A stretch of 64,000 nucleotides of DNA, from contig NZ_VRZA01000010.1 in the NCBI RefSeq assembly GCF_008064665.1, forward strand, positions 43,277 to 107,276, given 5' to 3'. Under the pieces are notes generated by a model. It did no database searches and was not told the origin of the DNA. It saw only the letters and a list, made by a program, of their open reading frames with translations. The DNA comes from Parahaliea maris (GTDB taxonomy: Bacteria > Pseudomonadota > Gammaproteobacteria > Pseudomonadales > Halieaceae). Positions within the stretch are counted from its first letter, which is position 1; each line of letters opens with the position of its first letter. The translations under genes were made by a program, and so were the position numbers. Positions 8,590 through 16,879 of the stretch are shown here, piece by piece.

Positions 8590-9582
8590 TCAGCGCGCAC
8601 GCGGGTCGCTGAGCAGCGACAGCAGGTCAATTTCGGTTTCGGACACCCGGCGGCCAATGGCCGCGCGGTTGACGGAGCGGTCGATGCCCTTCAGGTGCAC
8701 CCCGGTCTGGTAGAGGCAGATCAGGCCCCACTTGAGCACCCCGAGGACTTCCCAGAAGTACACGGATTCCTCGTTCAACTCGCCGCCGGCCTCGCGATAG
8801 CCCCGGTAGAGGTCCTCGCGGGTGCCGAAGCCGCCCACCGGCAGCTCCCGATTGCCAAAGCGCCAGGAGTTCACGCACAGCCAGCCCAGGTCCTCCATGG
8901 GGTCGCCGAGGTGAGCCAGCTCCCAGTCCAGTATGGAAACAATGCCGGTCTCGTCCACCATCAGGTTGCCGTTGCGGTAATCGGCGTGAACCAGCGTCTT
9001 GCGAGCGCCCTGTGGCGCCCTGCGTTGCAACCAGCGGAAGGTGAAGTCGAACAGCGGAACCTGTTCGCCAAAGCTGGCGTAAAAGCGCTCCAGCGCAGCC
9101 AGCTGGGGTTCTACGCTCAGGTCCGGCAGGAAGTCGAGGGCCTCCACCGGAACCCGGTGAATGTCCGCGAGCAGCTTGCCGCTCTGGGCGGCCATGCCGG
9201 CACGGGCCTGGGCGTAGCGGTCCTGGCGCAGGATCTTCTGGGGGATGGTTTCGCCTTCCACCAGTTTCATGACGAAGCCCTCGCCGAGCTCATCCTCCGG
9301 TTCGATAACCAGGATGATCTCCGGGGCCAGCACGCCGTGGGCCACGGCGTGGGATTGCACGAGGGCTTCCATGCGCTTGTCGATGCCCATTTCGAACTGG
9401 TCGCCACCGTGGGCCAGGCGCAGGATATAGTCCTCGGCAGCGCCGCCGCGGTGCAGGGTGAAGCGCCAGGTCTGGGCGGCGGAACCTCCCGTCAGCAGAC
9501 GCAGGCCGTCGACCCGGTAATCCCCGGAGACGGTGCGGGTAAGGGCTTTGGTGAGCCGTTCCTGAACGAGTTGCTTGTCCAT
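8590..9582 (-). CDS. APH-family phosphotransferase, probable hydroxyacyl-CoA kinase (LvaA/ACAD10-like)
   Basis: A 330-residue aminoglycoside-phosphotransferase-fold kinase. The catalytic loop is VHADYRNGNLMVD (HxDxxxxN) and the metal-binding motif is SILDWELAHLGDP (the DFG equivalent is LDWE). The N-lobe has GGSAAQTWRF as the nucleotide loop. This subfamily is fused to or adjacent to acyl-CoA dehydrogenases (ACAD10/11, LvaA) and does not confer drug resistance. Here it lies between a DUF6285 protein and an acyl-CoA dehydrogenase with gaps of 20 and 12 bp. The inferred role is ATP-dependent phosphorylation of a 4-hydroxyacyl-CoA so the hydroxyl can be eliminated. Confidence 0.85.
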   Translation of the reverse strand: MDKQLVQERLTKALTRTVSGDYRVDGLRLLTGGSAAQTWRFTLHRGGAAEDYILRLAHGGDQFEMGIDKRMEALVQSHAVAHGVLAPEIILVIEPEDELGEGFVMKLVEGETIPQKILRQDRYAQARAGMAAQSGKLLADIHRVPVEALDFLPDLSVEPQLAALERFYASFGEQVPLFDFTFRWLQRRAPQGARKTLVHADYRNGNLMVDETGIVSILDWELAHLGDPMEDLGWLCVNSWRFGNRELPVGGFGTREDLYRGYREAGGELNEESVYFWEVLGVLKWGLICLYQTGVHLKGIDRSVNRAAIGRRVSETEIDLLSLLSDPRAR

Positions 9583-9594
9583 GATATCGCCGCG

Positions 9595-10803
9595 TTATAC
9601 CAGTTCGCTGTCGCGTACGCCGAAGTCCCAACCCGGGCCGCCTTCCTTGTAGCGCTTGAGCACCTGGCGGGCCACGGATTGCACGTGGACTTCATCGGGG
9701 CCGTCGTAGATGCGGCCTTCCCGGGCGTGGCGGTACATGCGCGACAGGGGCGTGTCGTCGGTGAGGCCTTTGGCGCCAAACACCTGGATGGCGCGGTCGA
9801 TGACGTTGTGCAGCATTTGCGCACCCACGACCTTGATGATGCCGATTTCCACCCGGGCCGGGTCGCCGCTGTCGATGGCGCGGGCGGCCTGCAGGGTCAG
9901 CTGGCGACAGGCGGACATTTCCGCCAGGCTGTCGAACACGTGCTTCTGCATCAGCTGTTTGTCCGCCAGTGACTCTCCGAATGCAGTGCGCTCGTGCAGG
10001 CGCTCGCACATCAGGTCGAAGGCACGCTGGGCCTGGCCCAGCCAGCGCATGCAGTGGAAGATACGGCCAGGGCCGAGGCGCTTCTGGGCGATCAGGAAGC
10101 CCTCACCGCGGTTGCCCAGCAGATGATCCTCGGGCACGCGGATATTGTCGTATTCCACCTCGAAGTGGCCGCTGTTCAGGCCCAGGATCGGCGTGTCGCG
10201 CAGGATGTTGTAACCGCGGATATTGGTGGGTACCACGATCATGGAGAAGGCCTTGTGGGGGGCGGCGTTTTCCTCGGTGCGGCACATGATAGTGGTATAG
10301 GCCGCCTCGTCGGCACCGGTGGTAAACCATTTGCGGCCGTTGATGACCCAGTGGCCATCTTCCAGCACTGCCCGGGTCTGCAACTGGGTGGGGTCGGAAG
10401 AGGCGATATCGGGTTCGGTCATGGCAAAGCTGGGGTAGATGTCGCCATTCACCAGCGGGGCCAGGTACTCCGCCTTCCATTTCTCGGAGGCGTAGAGGTT
10501 GAGCATGATGGAGTCCTGGTGGGTGAGGGTGCCGAACACCTTCTGGGCGAACTCGGAACGGCCCACGACCTCGTTGATATACACATACTCCATGAAGGGC
10601 ATGCCTTGGCCGCCGATTTCTTTCGGGTGACCCAGGGCCCACAGGCCGGCGGCCTTGGCCTGTTCGATCAGGTCGGCCATGGCGAGATTGGCGGCGGTGC
10701 GGTCGGTGCCCTGCAGTACGGGCTCTGCGGGGTAGATCTTCTGTTCAAGGAATTCCTTGACCCGTGAGCGTATCTCTACCCAGTCCAGCGTGGTGTCAGT
10801 CAT
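9595..10803 (-). CDS. Acyl-CoA dehydrogenase (LvaC/ACAD10-11 type)
   Basis: A 402-residue FAD-dependent acyl-CoA dehydrogenase. The FAD-site stretch FAMTEPDIASSDPTQLQT, the substrate loop, WVINGRKWFTTGA and the C-terminal QVFGAKGLTDDTPL are all present. The ASSDPTQ form is typical of the ACAD10/11-like branch found next to APH-type kinases. It is the first gene of the seven-gene leftward operon and has the operator/promoter at 10907-10935 upstream. The predicted job is dehydrogenation or elimination on the phosphorylated acyl-CoA made by the adjacent kinase. Ordinary alpha,beta-dehydrogenation is the alternative. Confidence 0.9.
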   Translation of the reverse strand: MTDTTLDWVEIRSRVKEFLEQKIYPAEPVLQGTDRTAANLAMADLIEQAKAAGLWALGHPKEIGGQGMPFMEYVYINEVVGRSEFAQKVFGTLTHQDSIMLNLYASEKWKAEYLAPLVNGDIYPSFAMTEPDIASSDPTQLQTRAVLEDGHWVINGRKWFTTGADEAAYTTIMCRTEENAAPHKAFSMIVVPTNIRGYNILRDTPILGLNSGHFEVEYDNIRVPEDHLLGNRGEGFLIAQKRLGPGRIFHCMRWLGQAQRAFDLMCERLHERTAFGESLADKQLMQKHVFDSLAEMSACRQLTLQAARAIDSGDPARVEIGIIKVVGAQMLHNVIDRAIQVFGAKGLTDDTPLSRMYRHAREGRIYDGPDEVHVQSVARQVLKRYKEGGPGWDFGVRDSELV

Positions 10804-10906
10804 AGCGCGATCCTGTTTCGGTGTTTGTTATCGCCTCTGGCGGCTGCCCTGCGCGGGTGCCGGCCCGGCTTCCTGCGGTTATCAAGGCGGCAAAGTGTAG
10901 CCTGTT

Positions 10907-10922
10907 TTTAATATACATTAAA
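10907..10922. promoter_or_regulatory. Palindromic operator, copy 2
   Basis: TTTAATATACATTAAA: 6-bp perfect arms and the same 4-bp spacing as copies 1 and 3. It covers the -10 element of the leftward promoter at 10908-10935, about 105 bp upstream of the acyl-CoA dehydrogenase start. Binding there would block RNA polymerase, so repression is the simplest reading. Confidence 0.7.
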
Positions 10923-10935
10923 CTATTTTTGACAA
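10908..10935 (-). promoter_or_regulatory. Probable sigma-70 promoter of the leftward operon
   Basis: Reading left, TTGTCA (top-strand 10930-10935) is followed after 16 bp by TATTAA (10908-10913). Both are close to consensus and the spacing is acceptable. It would drive the seven genes from 10803 to 4182, whose gaps are all 12-86 bp. Confidence 0.55.
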
Positions 10936-11036
10936 TATTAATATGTTTTGGGTGCTCTGTGTGCGGGCGGCATTGCCCGGCCCTGACAACCTGACCCTGC
11001 CAGTGTCGGGCGGGGGTGTCTACCTATCGAATTTGC

Positions 11037-11065
11037 TTGACATTTAATCTTCATTAAAATATTTT
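11037..11065 (+). promoter_or_regulatory. Probable sigma-70 promoter of the rightward operon
   Basis: A perfect -35 TTGACA (11037-11042) is followed after exactly 17 bp by TATTTT (11060-11065). It lies about 80 bp upstream of the TonB receptor start. The spacer is almost entirely occupied by operator copy 3. Confidence 0.65.
11043..11058. promoter_or_regulatory. Palindromic operator, copy 3
   Basis: TTTAATCTTCATTAAA sits immediately after the TTGACA -35 and two bases before the -10, filling 16 of the 17 spacer bases. This is a classic repressor position. The arms and spacing match copies at 3311 and 10907 exactly. Confidence 0.75.
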
Positions 11066-11147
11066 CTCGCACACTAGAAAAAACTAACGGTCCCTGAAGT
11101 CGCCTCCTGGCCAGGACTGTCCCGCAAACCCAATTCGCAGGTAGACA

Positions 11148-13322
11148 ATGAAGTACGCCGCTCTTTCAGCCAACCGCAACGCCACCCGTTTGACCGCCAT
11201 CGCCGCAGCTCTGGCTGCTGTCCCCACTCTTGGCCTGGCGCAGTCCATGCCCGCCCTGGAAGAAGTGGTGGTGGTTGCCCAGAAGCGGGAGCAGAGCCTG
11301 CAGGAAGTGCCTGTCGCGGTCACCGCTTTCAGCTCCGAGGCGCTGGACAACAATGCGGTGCTGAACCTCAACGACCTCAATGCCATGTCGCCCAACGTCA
11401 TATTGCAGCCGGCGGGGGCCTTCCCCAATTCCTCGGCGTTCGCGATTCGCGGCATCACTACCCTGGATGTGGAATCCACCGCAGAGCCGACGGTGGGTGT
11501 TGTCATGGACGGGGTTAACATTGCCCGTAATGTAGGCGCACTGCTGGACCTGTTCGACGTACAGCAGGTGGAAGTGCTGCGCGGTCCCCAGGGCACCCTT
11601 TACGGCGGCAACAACATCGGCGGCCTGATCAACGTCACCAGCAAGCGCCCCAGTGGCGAACTGGGCGGCGCCGTCAAGGTGGCCGCGGGCAGCTACGGTC
11701 TGCAGAGCGCCCAGGCCTACCTGGATACACCCACCTTCGGCGACAGCTGGAGCGCCAAAGTGTCCGTGGGTACCCGCCGCTACGACGGCGTGTGGGAGAA
11801 CCCCGTTAGCGGCGCGGACGACCTGGCAAAGGAAGATGTGAAAACCTTCCGCGGTACCCTGCAGTACGAGGGTGACGGGCTGCTGGATGCCGTGCTCATC
11901 GTCGACCACGTATCCGAAGACAACGGCGGAGGCCCGATGGCCAATGTGAGCCTGCCGGGCATGACCTTTGCTCCGGGCGGATACTTTGTGTCCCCCGACC
12001 AGGTCAGCAGCGACCCGCACAAGGTGCCGACCGATGTCGACCTGTTCTCGAAGCTCGATACCACCGGCGCGGCACTTGAGGCGAACCTGCACCTGGACAG
12101 CGGCACCGTGACTTCGGTGACCGGCTGGCGCGCCACCGATAACGACACCCTGTCGGACTTCGACGGCAGCGCGGCGCAACTGTTCACCACCTACCGGGAT
12201 ACTTCCCACGAGCAGCTGTCCCAGGAAATCCGTTTCGCCAGCGAGCTCGACGGCGACCTCAACTACGTGGCGGGGGTGTACTACTTCTGGCAGGAATTCC
12301 AGAAGGACGAAGTGGACGATATCTACCCCTTCTTCGTGCACGACGTCATCGACCAGCAGCAGGAGTCGACGACCGCGGCGGTGTTTGCCCAGGCGGACTA
12401 CCTGCTGACGGATCGCCAGACACTGACCCTGGGTGGCCGTTACAGCCAGGTGAAAAAGGACTACCAGTTCGAATCGACCTCGGTCGCCTATGCCGAAGCC
12501 AGTGACACCTGGAACAACTTCAGCGGCAAACTGGGCTGGAACTTCCAGTACAGCGACGAGCTGATGTACTACGCCAGCTGGACCCAGGGTTTCCGCAGCG
12601 GCGGCTACACCGGGCGGCCCAACCTGCCGGAGCTGGTCAGCATTCCCACCGACGACGAGACCGTGGATTCCTACGAACTGGGCCTCAAGAGCGACTGGTT
12701 CAACAAGCGCCTGCGCCTGAATATGGCAGCCTTCTACAACGACTACACCGACCTGCAGGTAGCGACCCAGATCTACCTGGAGTCCATCAACCGCTTTACG
12801 TCAGTGCAGGGCAACGTGGGTGGCGCCGATATCTACGGCCTGGAAGCCGAACTGGAGGCCTGGGCCACCGACAACCTGCGGGTGATGGCGGCGGTCGGGC
12901 TGATGGAGTCCGAGTACAAGGACTTCTATCTCGACCTCACCGCTGACGGCGTCTCCAACCCGACGGACCAGTCGCATTTCGACCTGCCCAACGCCCCGGA
13001 GACCACCGCCAGCCTGACCGTTGAATACCGTCTGCCGGTGTCCTTCGGCACCTTTACCCTGAACGGGCGCTGGAATTACACCTCCGAGATGCTGACGACT
13101 ACGCTGAAAGACGAGGATATCTTTTATCGCGACACCCAGAGCCGCGCGGATGCCTCGGTGGCCTTCGAGGACTATGCCGGTCGCTACCGCCTGGCCCTGT
13201 GGGGCAAGAACCTGACCGATGAAGTGGATATCAACAACAGCTTTGCCGTCGGTTCGCTGGTGGCACTGCAGGTCGCCCAGCCGGGAACCACCTACGGTGT
13301 GGATTTCACCTATAACTTCTAA
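11148..13322 (+). CDS. TonB-dependent outer-membrane receptor
   Basis: A 724-residue receptor. A signal peptide ends at about residue 31 (LGLA before Gln32) and is followed by the TonB-box-like segment LEEVVVVAQKREQS. The plug domain includes VEVLRGPQGTLYGGNNIGG, then comes a long beta-barrel ending in the outer-membrane signature VDFTYNF. Sequence style (KREQSLQEVPVAV) places it among the many non-siderophore receptors of marine and sphingomonad degraders. It heads the rightward operon with an MFS transporter and acyl-CoA enzymes, so it probably admits the hydrophobic or bulky substrate of the pathway rather than iron. The controlling palindrome lies in its promoter. Confidence 0.93.
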   Translation: MKYAALSANRNATRLTAIAAALAAVPTLGLAQSMPALEEVVVVAQKREQSLQEVPVAVTAFSSEALDNNAVLNLNDLNAMSPNVILQPAGAFPNSSAFAIRGITTLDVESTAEPTVGVVMDGVNIARNVGALLDLFDVQQVEVLRGPQGTLYGGNNIGGLINVTSKRPSGELGGAVKVAAGSYGLQSAQAYLDTPTFGDSWSAKVSVGTRRYDGVWENPVSGADDLAKEDVKTFRGTLQYEGDGLLDAVLIVDHVSEDNGGGPMANVSLPGMTFAPGGYFVSPDQVSSDPHKVPTDVDLFSKLDTTGAALEANLHLDSGTVTSVTGWRATDNDTLSDFDGSAAQLFTTYRDTSHEQLSQEIRFASELDGDLNYVAGVYYFWQEFQKDEVDDIYPFFVHDVIDQQQESTTAAVFAQADYLLTDRQTLTLGGRYSQVKKDYQFESTSVAYAEASDTWNNFSGKLGWNFQYSDELMYYASWTQGFRSGGYTGRPNLPELVSIPTDDETVDSYELGLKSDWFNKRLRLNMAAFYNDYTDLQVATQIYLESINRFTSVQGNVGGADIYGLEAELEAWATDNLRVMAAVGLMESEYKDFYLDLTADGVSNPTDQSHFDLPNAPETTASLTVEYRLPVSFGTFTLNGRWNYTSEMLTTTLKDEDIFYRDTQSRADASVAFEDYAGRYRLALWGKNLTDEVDINNSFAVGSLVALQVAQPGTTYGVDFTYNF

Positions 13323-13329
13323 ACCGTCC

Positions 13330-13353
13330 GCTCCCGCCCGGGTGGGCGGGAGC
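13330..13353. terminator. Stem-loop between receptor and MFS genes
   Basis: GCTCCCGCCC (13330-13339) pairs perfectly with GGGCGGGAGC (13344-13353) around a GGGT loop. No T-run follows. In mid-operon such a stable hairpin more likely protects the highly expressed receptor mRNA or partially attenuates downstream genes than ends transcription fully. Confidence 0.5.
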
Positions 13354-13388
13354 AAAGCGAATAATGTAATAACAACGGGAGAACGTCC

Positions 13389-14732
13389 TTGGAAGCCGTC
13401 CAGACCCCAGCCGCAGTAAGCACCGATCGCGCCGGTTTCTATCCCTGGTACGTGGTGCTGGTGCTGATGCTCGCCCAGACCTTCTCCTTCATTGATCGCA
13501 TGATCATGGGGCTGTTGGTAGAACCGGTGCGCGCCAGTTTTGGCATCAGCGACACCCAGTACAGCCTGCTGGCGGGGATGGCCTTCGCGGTCTTCTATGC
13601 CGTGATGGGGCTGCCCCTGGCCCGCATTGCCGACCGCCACAGCCGGCGCTGGCTGATTTCCATTGGTATCGCCGTATGGAGCGTGATGACGGCCCTGTGT
13701 GGCATGGCCCAGAGTTTCTGGGGCCTGTTCCTGGCCCGGGTCGGTGTCGGGGTGGGTGAGGCCAGCCTGTCGCCGGCGGCCTACTCGATGATTACCGACT
13801 ACTTTCCCCGCAGTGTGCTGGCCCGCGCCCTCAGCCTGTACACCGTCGGCGTGACCATCGGCTCGGGCCTGGCCTACATGATCGGCGCCGAGGTCGTGGC
13901 CTACGTGGAAAGCCTTGGCGAAGTGATCGTGCCCCTGATTGGCAAGGTCGAGGGCTGGCAGGCGACCTTCCTGGCCGTGGGCCTGCCCGGTGTGCTGGTG
14001 GCGTTGCTGGTGCTCGGCACCGTGCGCGAGCCCGAGCGAACCGGCGGCATGGCCACCGGGGCCAAGGGCGTTTCCGTGGGCGAGGTTGTCGACTTTGTCG
14101 CCGCACGCAAGCGCGCCTTTCTCTGCCATATTTTCGGTATGTCGGCCTACATCATGGTGGTGTTCAGCCTCAACGTCTGGGGCCCGACCTACCTGATGCG
14201 GGGCTTCGGCTTCTCGCCGTCCAGCGCCGGCTGGATCACCGGGATGGCGATGATGATCGGGGGAACCGTGGGCCTGCTGACCGGCGGGATGATTGCCGAT
14301 CGCTGGTACGCCAACGGCAAGATCGATGCCTACTGTCGCCTCATCATGATTACCGCCCTCTGCCTGCTGCCCTTCGCCGTTGCCATGGGTTTTGTGACCG
14401 AGCCGGCACTGGCAGTGGCCTGCCTGGCCCTGGCGATCTTCTTCTCGTCATTCCAGGGGGGCATCGCCGGTGGTGTCATCCAGCTGATGACCCCCAACCA
14501 GATGCGCGGTCAGGCCGTCGCCCTGTACTTCCTGGGTGCCAACCTGCTGGGCCTGGGCCTTGGCCCGACCGTGGTTGCAGCGACCACGGATTACGTATTC
14601 CAGAGCGATGCCGCCCTGGGCAAGTCCATCGCCCTGGTCGCGGTGGTACTTGTGCCGGTTGCGGTCGGCATCATGCTGTACGGTGCCAGGTCACGGCGGG
14701 AAGCCATTCTCGAAGCCCAGCAGTGGAGCTAG
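13389..14732 (+). CDS. MFS transporter (spinster-like family)
   Basis: A 447-residue major facilitator with 12 predicted helices. The loop 2-3 motif appears as LPLARIADRHSRRW and there is a matching GGMIADRW in the second half. The long family-typical insertion after helix six (VAYVESLGEVIVPLIGKVEGWQ) is the hallmark of spinster-like MFS proteins that accompany TonB receptors in degraders. The start is TTG at 13389 with GGGAGAA six bases upstream; no ATG gives a better N-terminus. It follows the receptor by 66 bp and precedes an acyl-CoA dehydrogenase. It is inferred to carry the pathway substrate across the inner membrane. Confidence 0.87.
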   Translation: MEAVQTPAAVSTDRAGFYPWYVVLVLMLAQTFSFIDRMIMGLLVEPVRASFGISDTQYSLLAGMAFAVFYAVMGLPLARIADRHSRRWLISIGIAVWSVMTALCGMAQSFWGLFLARVGVGVGEASLSPAAYSMITDYFPRSVLARALSLYTVGVTIGSGLAYMIGAEVVAYVESLGEVIVPLIGKVEGWQATFLAVGLPGVLVALLVLGTVREPERTGGMATGAKGVSVGEVVDFVAARKRAFLCHIFGMSAYIMVVFSLNVWGPTYLMRGFGFSPSSAGWITGMAMMIGGTVGLLTGGMIADRWYANGKIDAYCRLIMITALCLLPFAVAMGFVTEPALAVACLALAIFFSSFQGGIAGGVIQLMTPNQMRGQAVALYFLGANLLGLGLGPTVVAATTDYVFQSDAALGKSIALVAVVLVPVAVGIMLYGARSRREAILEAQQWS

Positions 14733-14762
14733 GGCAAACACACTGAATTTCGGGAGAATTCT

Positions 14763-15917
14763 ATGGAACAGCGTAACTTTACCGAGGAACACGAGATGTT
14801 CCGCGAGTCCTTCCGCCTCTTTCTGGAGCGGGAGGTAGTCCCTCACCAGGAGGCCTGGCGTGAGCAGGGCATGGTGTCTCGTGAAGTCTGGCTGAAGGCC
14901 GGGGAACAGGGTTACCTCCTGCCCTGGGCCGACGAAGCCCACGGCGGCCTCGGGCTGACCGACTTTCGCTACACCCAGATCGAAATCGAGGAGTTGATGC
15001 GGATCGGGGAGACCGGCTTCTACCTGCCCCTGCACAGCGCCCTGGTCGCACCCTACATCGGCACCAACGGCACCGAAGAGCAGAAAAAGCGTTTTCTGCC
15101 GGGCTGTATCAGCGGCGAGAGCATCCTTGCCGTGGCCATGACCGAGCCGGGGGCCGGGTCGGACCTCGCCGGCATGAAGTCCACCGCGGTGCGCCGGGGC
15201 GACGACTGGGTGCTCAATGGCGCCAAGACCTTCATCTCCAACGGACAACTGGCGGACGTGGTCGTGGTCGCCGCCAAGACCAACCCGGAGAAGCCGCGGG
15301 AAGTGGGTCTGTTCCTGGTGGAGCGGGGCATGGCCGGTTTCCAGCGTGGCCGCCACCTGAAGAAGCTGGGCATGCACAGCCAGGATACCTCCGAGCTATT
15401 CTTCGATAATGTGGTGGTCCCCGCCGCCAACGTGTTGGGTGATCCCGCCAAGGGCTTTCACTACCTGATGGCTGGCCTGGCGGAAGAGCGACTGATTGCT
15501 GCCGCCACCAATGTGGCCTCCTGCCAGGCGGCCTTCGACTGGACCATGGAGTACATCCAGGAGCGCAAGCTGTTCGGCCGCACCCTGGGTAGCATGCAGA
15601 ACACGCGCTTCAAGATGGCGGAACTGCGTACGGAAATCGATATGGCCCAGGTCTACGTGGATCACTGCGTGACACAACTGAATGCTGGCCACCTGAGTGG
15701 TGAATCCGCCGCCAAGATCAAGTTGTACTCCAGTGAGTTGCAGGGCCGGGTGGTGGATGAATGCCTGCAGTTCTTCGGCGGCTATGGCTATATGGACGAG
15801 TATCCCATCAGCCGCGCTTACGCCGACGCCCGTATCACCCGGATTTTTGGCGGTGCCTCGGAGGTGATGAAAGAGATCATCGCCCGCTCCATCGGCCTGA
15901 CCGAGCAGGCGGGTTAA
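14763..15917 (+). CDS. Acyl-CoA dehydrogenase
   Basis: A 384-residue acyl-CoA dehydrogenase with VAMTEPGAGSDLAGM (FAD/substrate site), WVLNGAKTFISNG, FFDNVVVPAANVLG, QFFGGYGYMDEYPISR and a C-terminal IFGGASEVMKEIIAR. This is the long-chain or isovaleryl/citronellyl-like soluble family. It makes the trans-2-enoyl-CoA and passes electrons to ETF. It lies 30 bp after the MFS gene with a good GGGAGA ribosome site and is 4 bp from the HMG-CoA lyase ATG, so co-expression is near certain. It differs from the ACAD10-like protein at 9595, so the locus has two distinct dehydrogenation steps. Confidence 0.92.
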   Translation: MEQRNFTEEHEMFRESFRLFLEREVVPHQEAWREQGMVSREVWLKAGEQGYLLPWADEAHGGLGLTDFRYTQIEIEELMRIGETGFYLPLHSALVAPYIGTNGTEEQKKRFLPGCISGESILAVAMTEPGAGSDLAGMKSTAVRRGDDWVLNGAKTFISNGQLADVVVVAAKTNPEKPREVGLFLVERGMAGFQRGRHLKKLGMHSQDTSELFFDNVVVPAANVLGDPAKGFHYLMAGLAEERLIAAATNVASCQAAFDWTMEYIQERKLFGRTLGSMQNTRFKMAELRTEIDMAQVYVDHCVTQLNAGHLSGESAAKIKLYSSELQGRVVDECLQFFGGYGYMDEYPISRAYADARITRIFGGASEVMKEIIARSIGLTEQAG

Positions 15918-15921
15918 AGTG

Positions 15922-16863
15922 ATGAACAGTAGCGCCGAACGAGTCACCGTTAACGAGGTCGGGCCGCGGGATGGCCTGCAGAATCAGGACCGCCTCCTGA
16001 GCCCGGCTGACCGCGTGCGCCTCATCAACAGTCTGTGTGCAGCAGGGCTTCCCTCCGTGGAAGTGGGTGCCTTTGTCTCGCCCAGGGCCGTACCTGCCAT
16101 GGCGGGTACCGACGAGGTGTGCAAAGCCCTGCCGATGGGCGATACCGATTTTTCGGTGTTGATTCCGAACCGTCGGGGTTACGAGCTGGCGTGTGACACC
16201 GGCTGCGATACGGTCAACCTGGTGGTGGCCGCCAGCAATACCCTGAACGAAAAAAACATCCGCATGAGCACCGCTGACGCCATGGCGGTGAGCCGCGAGG
16301 TGATCGCCCTGGCGCAGGACGAAGGCGTGCGGGTCCAGGCCTACGTGGCCACCGCCTGGGCCTGTCCTTTCGAGGGTGTGGTACCCATGTCCGAGGTGTT
16401 GCGGCTCAGCGCAGAGCTGCTGGAGGCGGGGGCGGAAACGATCGTGCTTGCCGACACCATCGGTGCCGCAGCGCCCGGTGCGGTGCGGGCACTCTGCGAG
16501 CAGGCGGTGGCCGATTTTGGCAGCGAGCGACTGGTGTGCCACTTCCACGATACCCGGGCTTTCGGTGTCGCCAATGTCTATGCCGCGCTGGAAGCCGGCA
16601 TTCGCCGGTTTGACGCTTCCATTGGCGGCCTTGGAGGCTGCCCCTTTGCGCCCGGCGCCAGTGGTAATGTCGCCACCGAGGACGTGGTGCTGCTGTTGGG
16701 GCAGGAGGGTTTCGCTACCGGTATCGACCTGGCTGGCTTGCTGGATTCCGTCGAGCTTGCCCGTGAACTGACAGGTGCCTGTGTCGGCGGACGCGCCTAC
16801 AACTGGTTGAAATTGCAGGCGGAGAAAGGGCGCCTGCAGGGCGATCGCGTGGTGAGCGCCTGA
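15922..16863 (+). CDS. Hydroxymethylglutaryl-CoA lyase
   Basis: A 313-residue HMGL-like TIM-barrel lyase. The N-terminus has VNEVGPRDGLQNQ (metal and substrate Asp/Arg), the barrel has HFHDTRAFGVANV (metal-binding His pair), and the signature loop is GGLGGCPFAPGASGNVATED with the catalytic Cys. The reaction is HMG-CoA to acetoacetate plus acetyl-CoA, the last step of leucine and acyclic isoprenoid degradation. ATG at 15922 follows the previous stop by 4 bp; a GTG directly before it is less likely. It implies that the pathway ends in a 3-methyl-branched unit. Acetoacetate could be activated by the CoA-transferase at 52004-53374. Confidence 0.9.
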   Translation: MNSSAERVTVNEVGPRDGLQNQDRLLSPADRVRLINSLCAAGLPSVEVGAFVSPRAVPAMAGTDEVCKALPMGDTDFSVLIPNRRGYELACDTGCDTVNLVVAASNTLNEKNIRMSTADAMAVSREVIALAQDEGVRVQAYVATAWACPFEGVVPMSEVLRLSAELLEAGAETIVLADTIGAAAPGAVRALCEQAVADFGSERLVCHFHDTRAFGVANVYAALEAGIRRFDASIGGLGGCPFAPGASGNVATEDVVLLLGQEGFATGIDLAGLLDSVELARELTGACVGGRAYNWLKLQAEKGRLQGDRVVSA

Positions 16864-16879
16864 GCCGCGCCGGTCTGCA

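Larger units (their letters stand above)
10804..11147. other. Divergent control region between the two catabolic operons
   Basis: This 344-bp gap holds no gene. Two AT-rich islands (about 10900-10950 and 11030-11070) stand out from GC-rich surroundings. Each contains a copy of the TTTAAT-N4-ATTAAA palindrome placed over a recognisable promoter, one facing left and one facing right. A further perfect palindrome, ATATTAATAT (10935-10944), overlaps the end of the leftward -35. Confidence 0.7.

Noticed and set aside
8590..9582. APH-family gene considered as aminoglycoside resistance
   Set aside because: Its sequence subgroup and operon with acyl-CoA dehydrogenase and DUF6285 fit metabolic kinases, not drug-modifying enzymes.
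12801..14129. A 442-codon leftward frame opposite the TonB receptor and MFS genes
   Set aside because: A shadow of well-supported genes, His/Gly/Gln-rich without family motifs.
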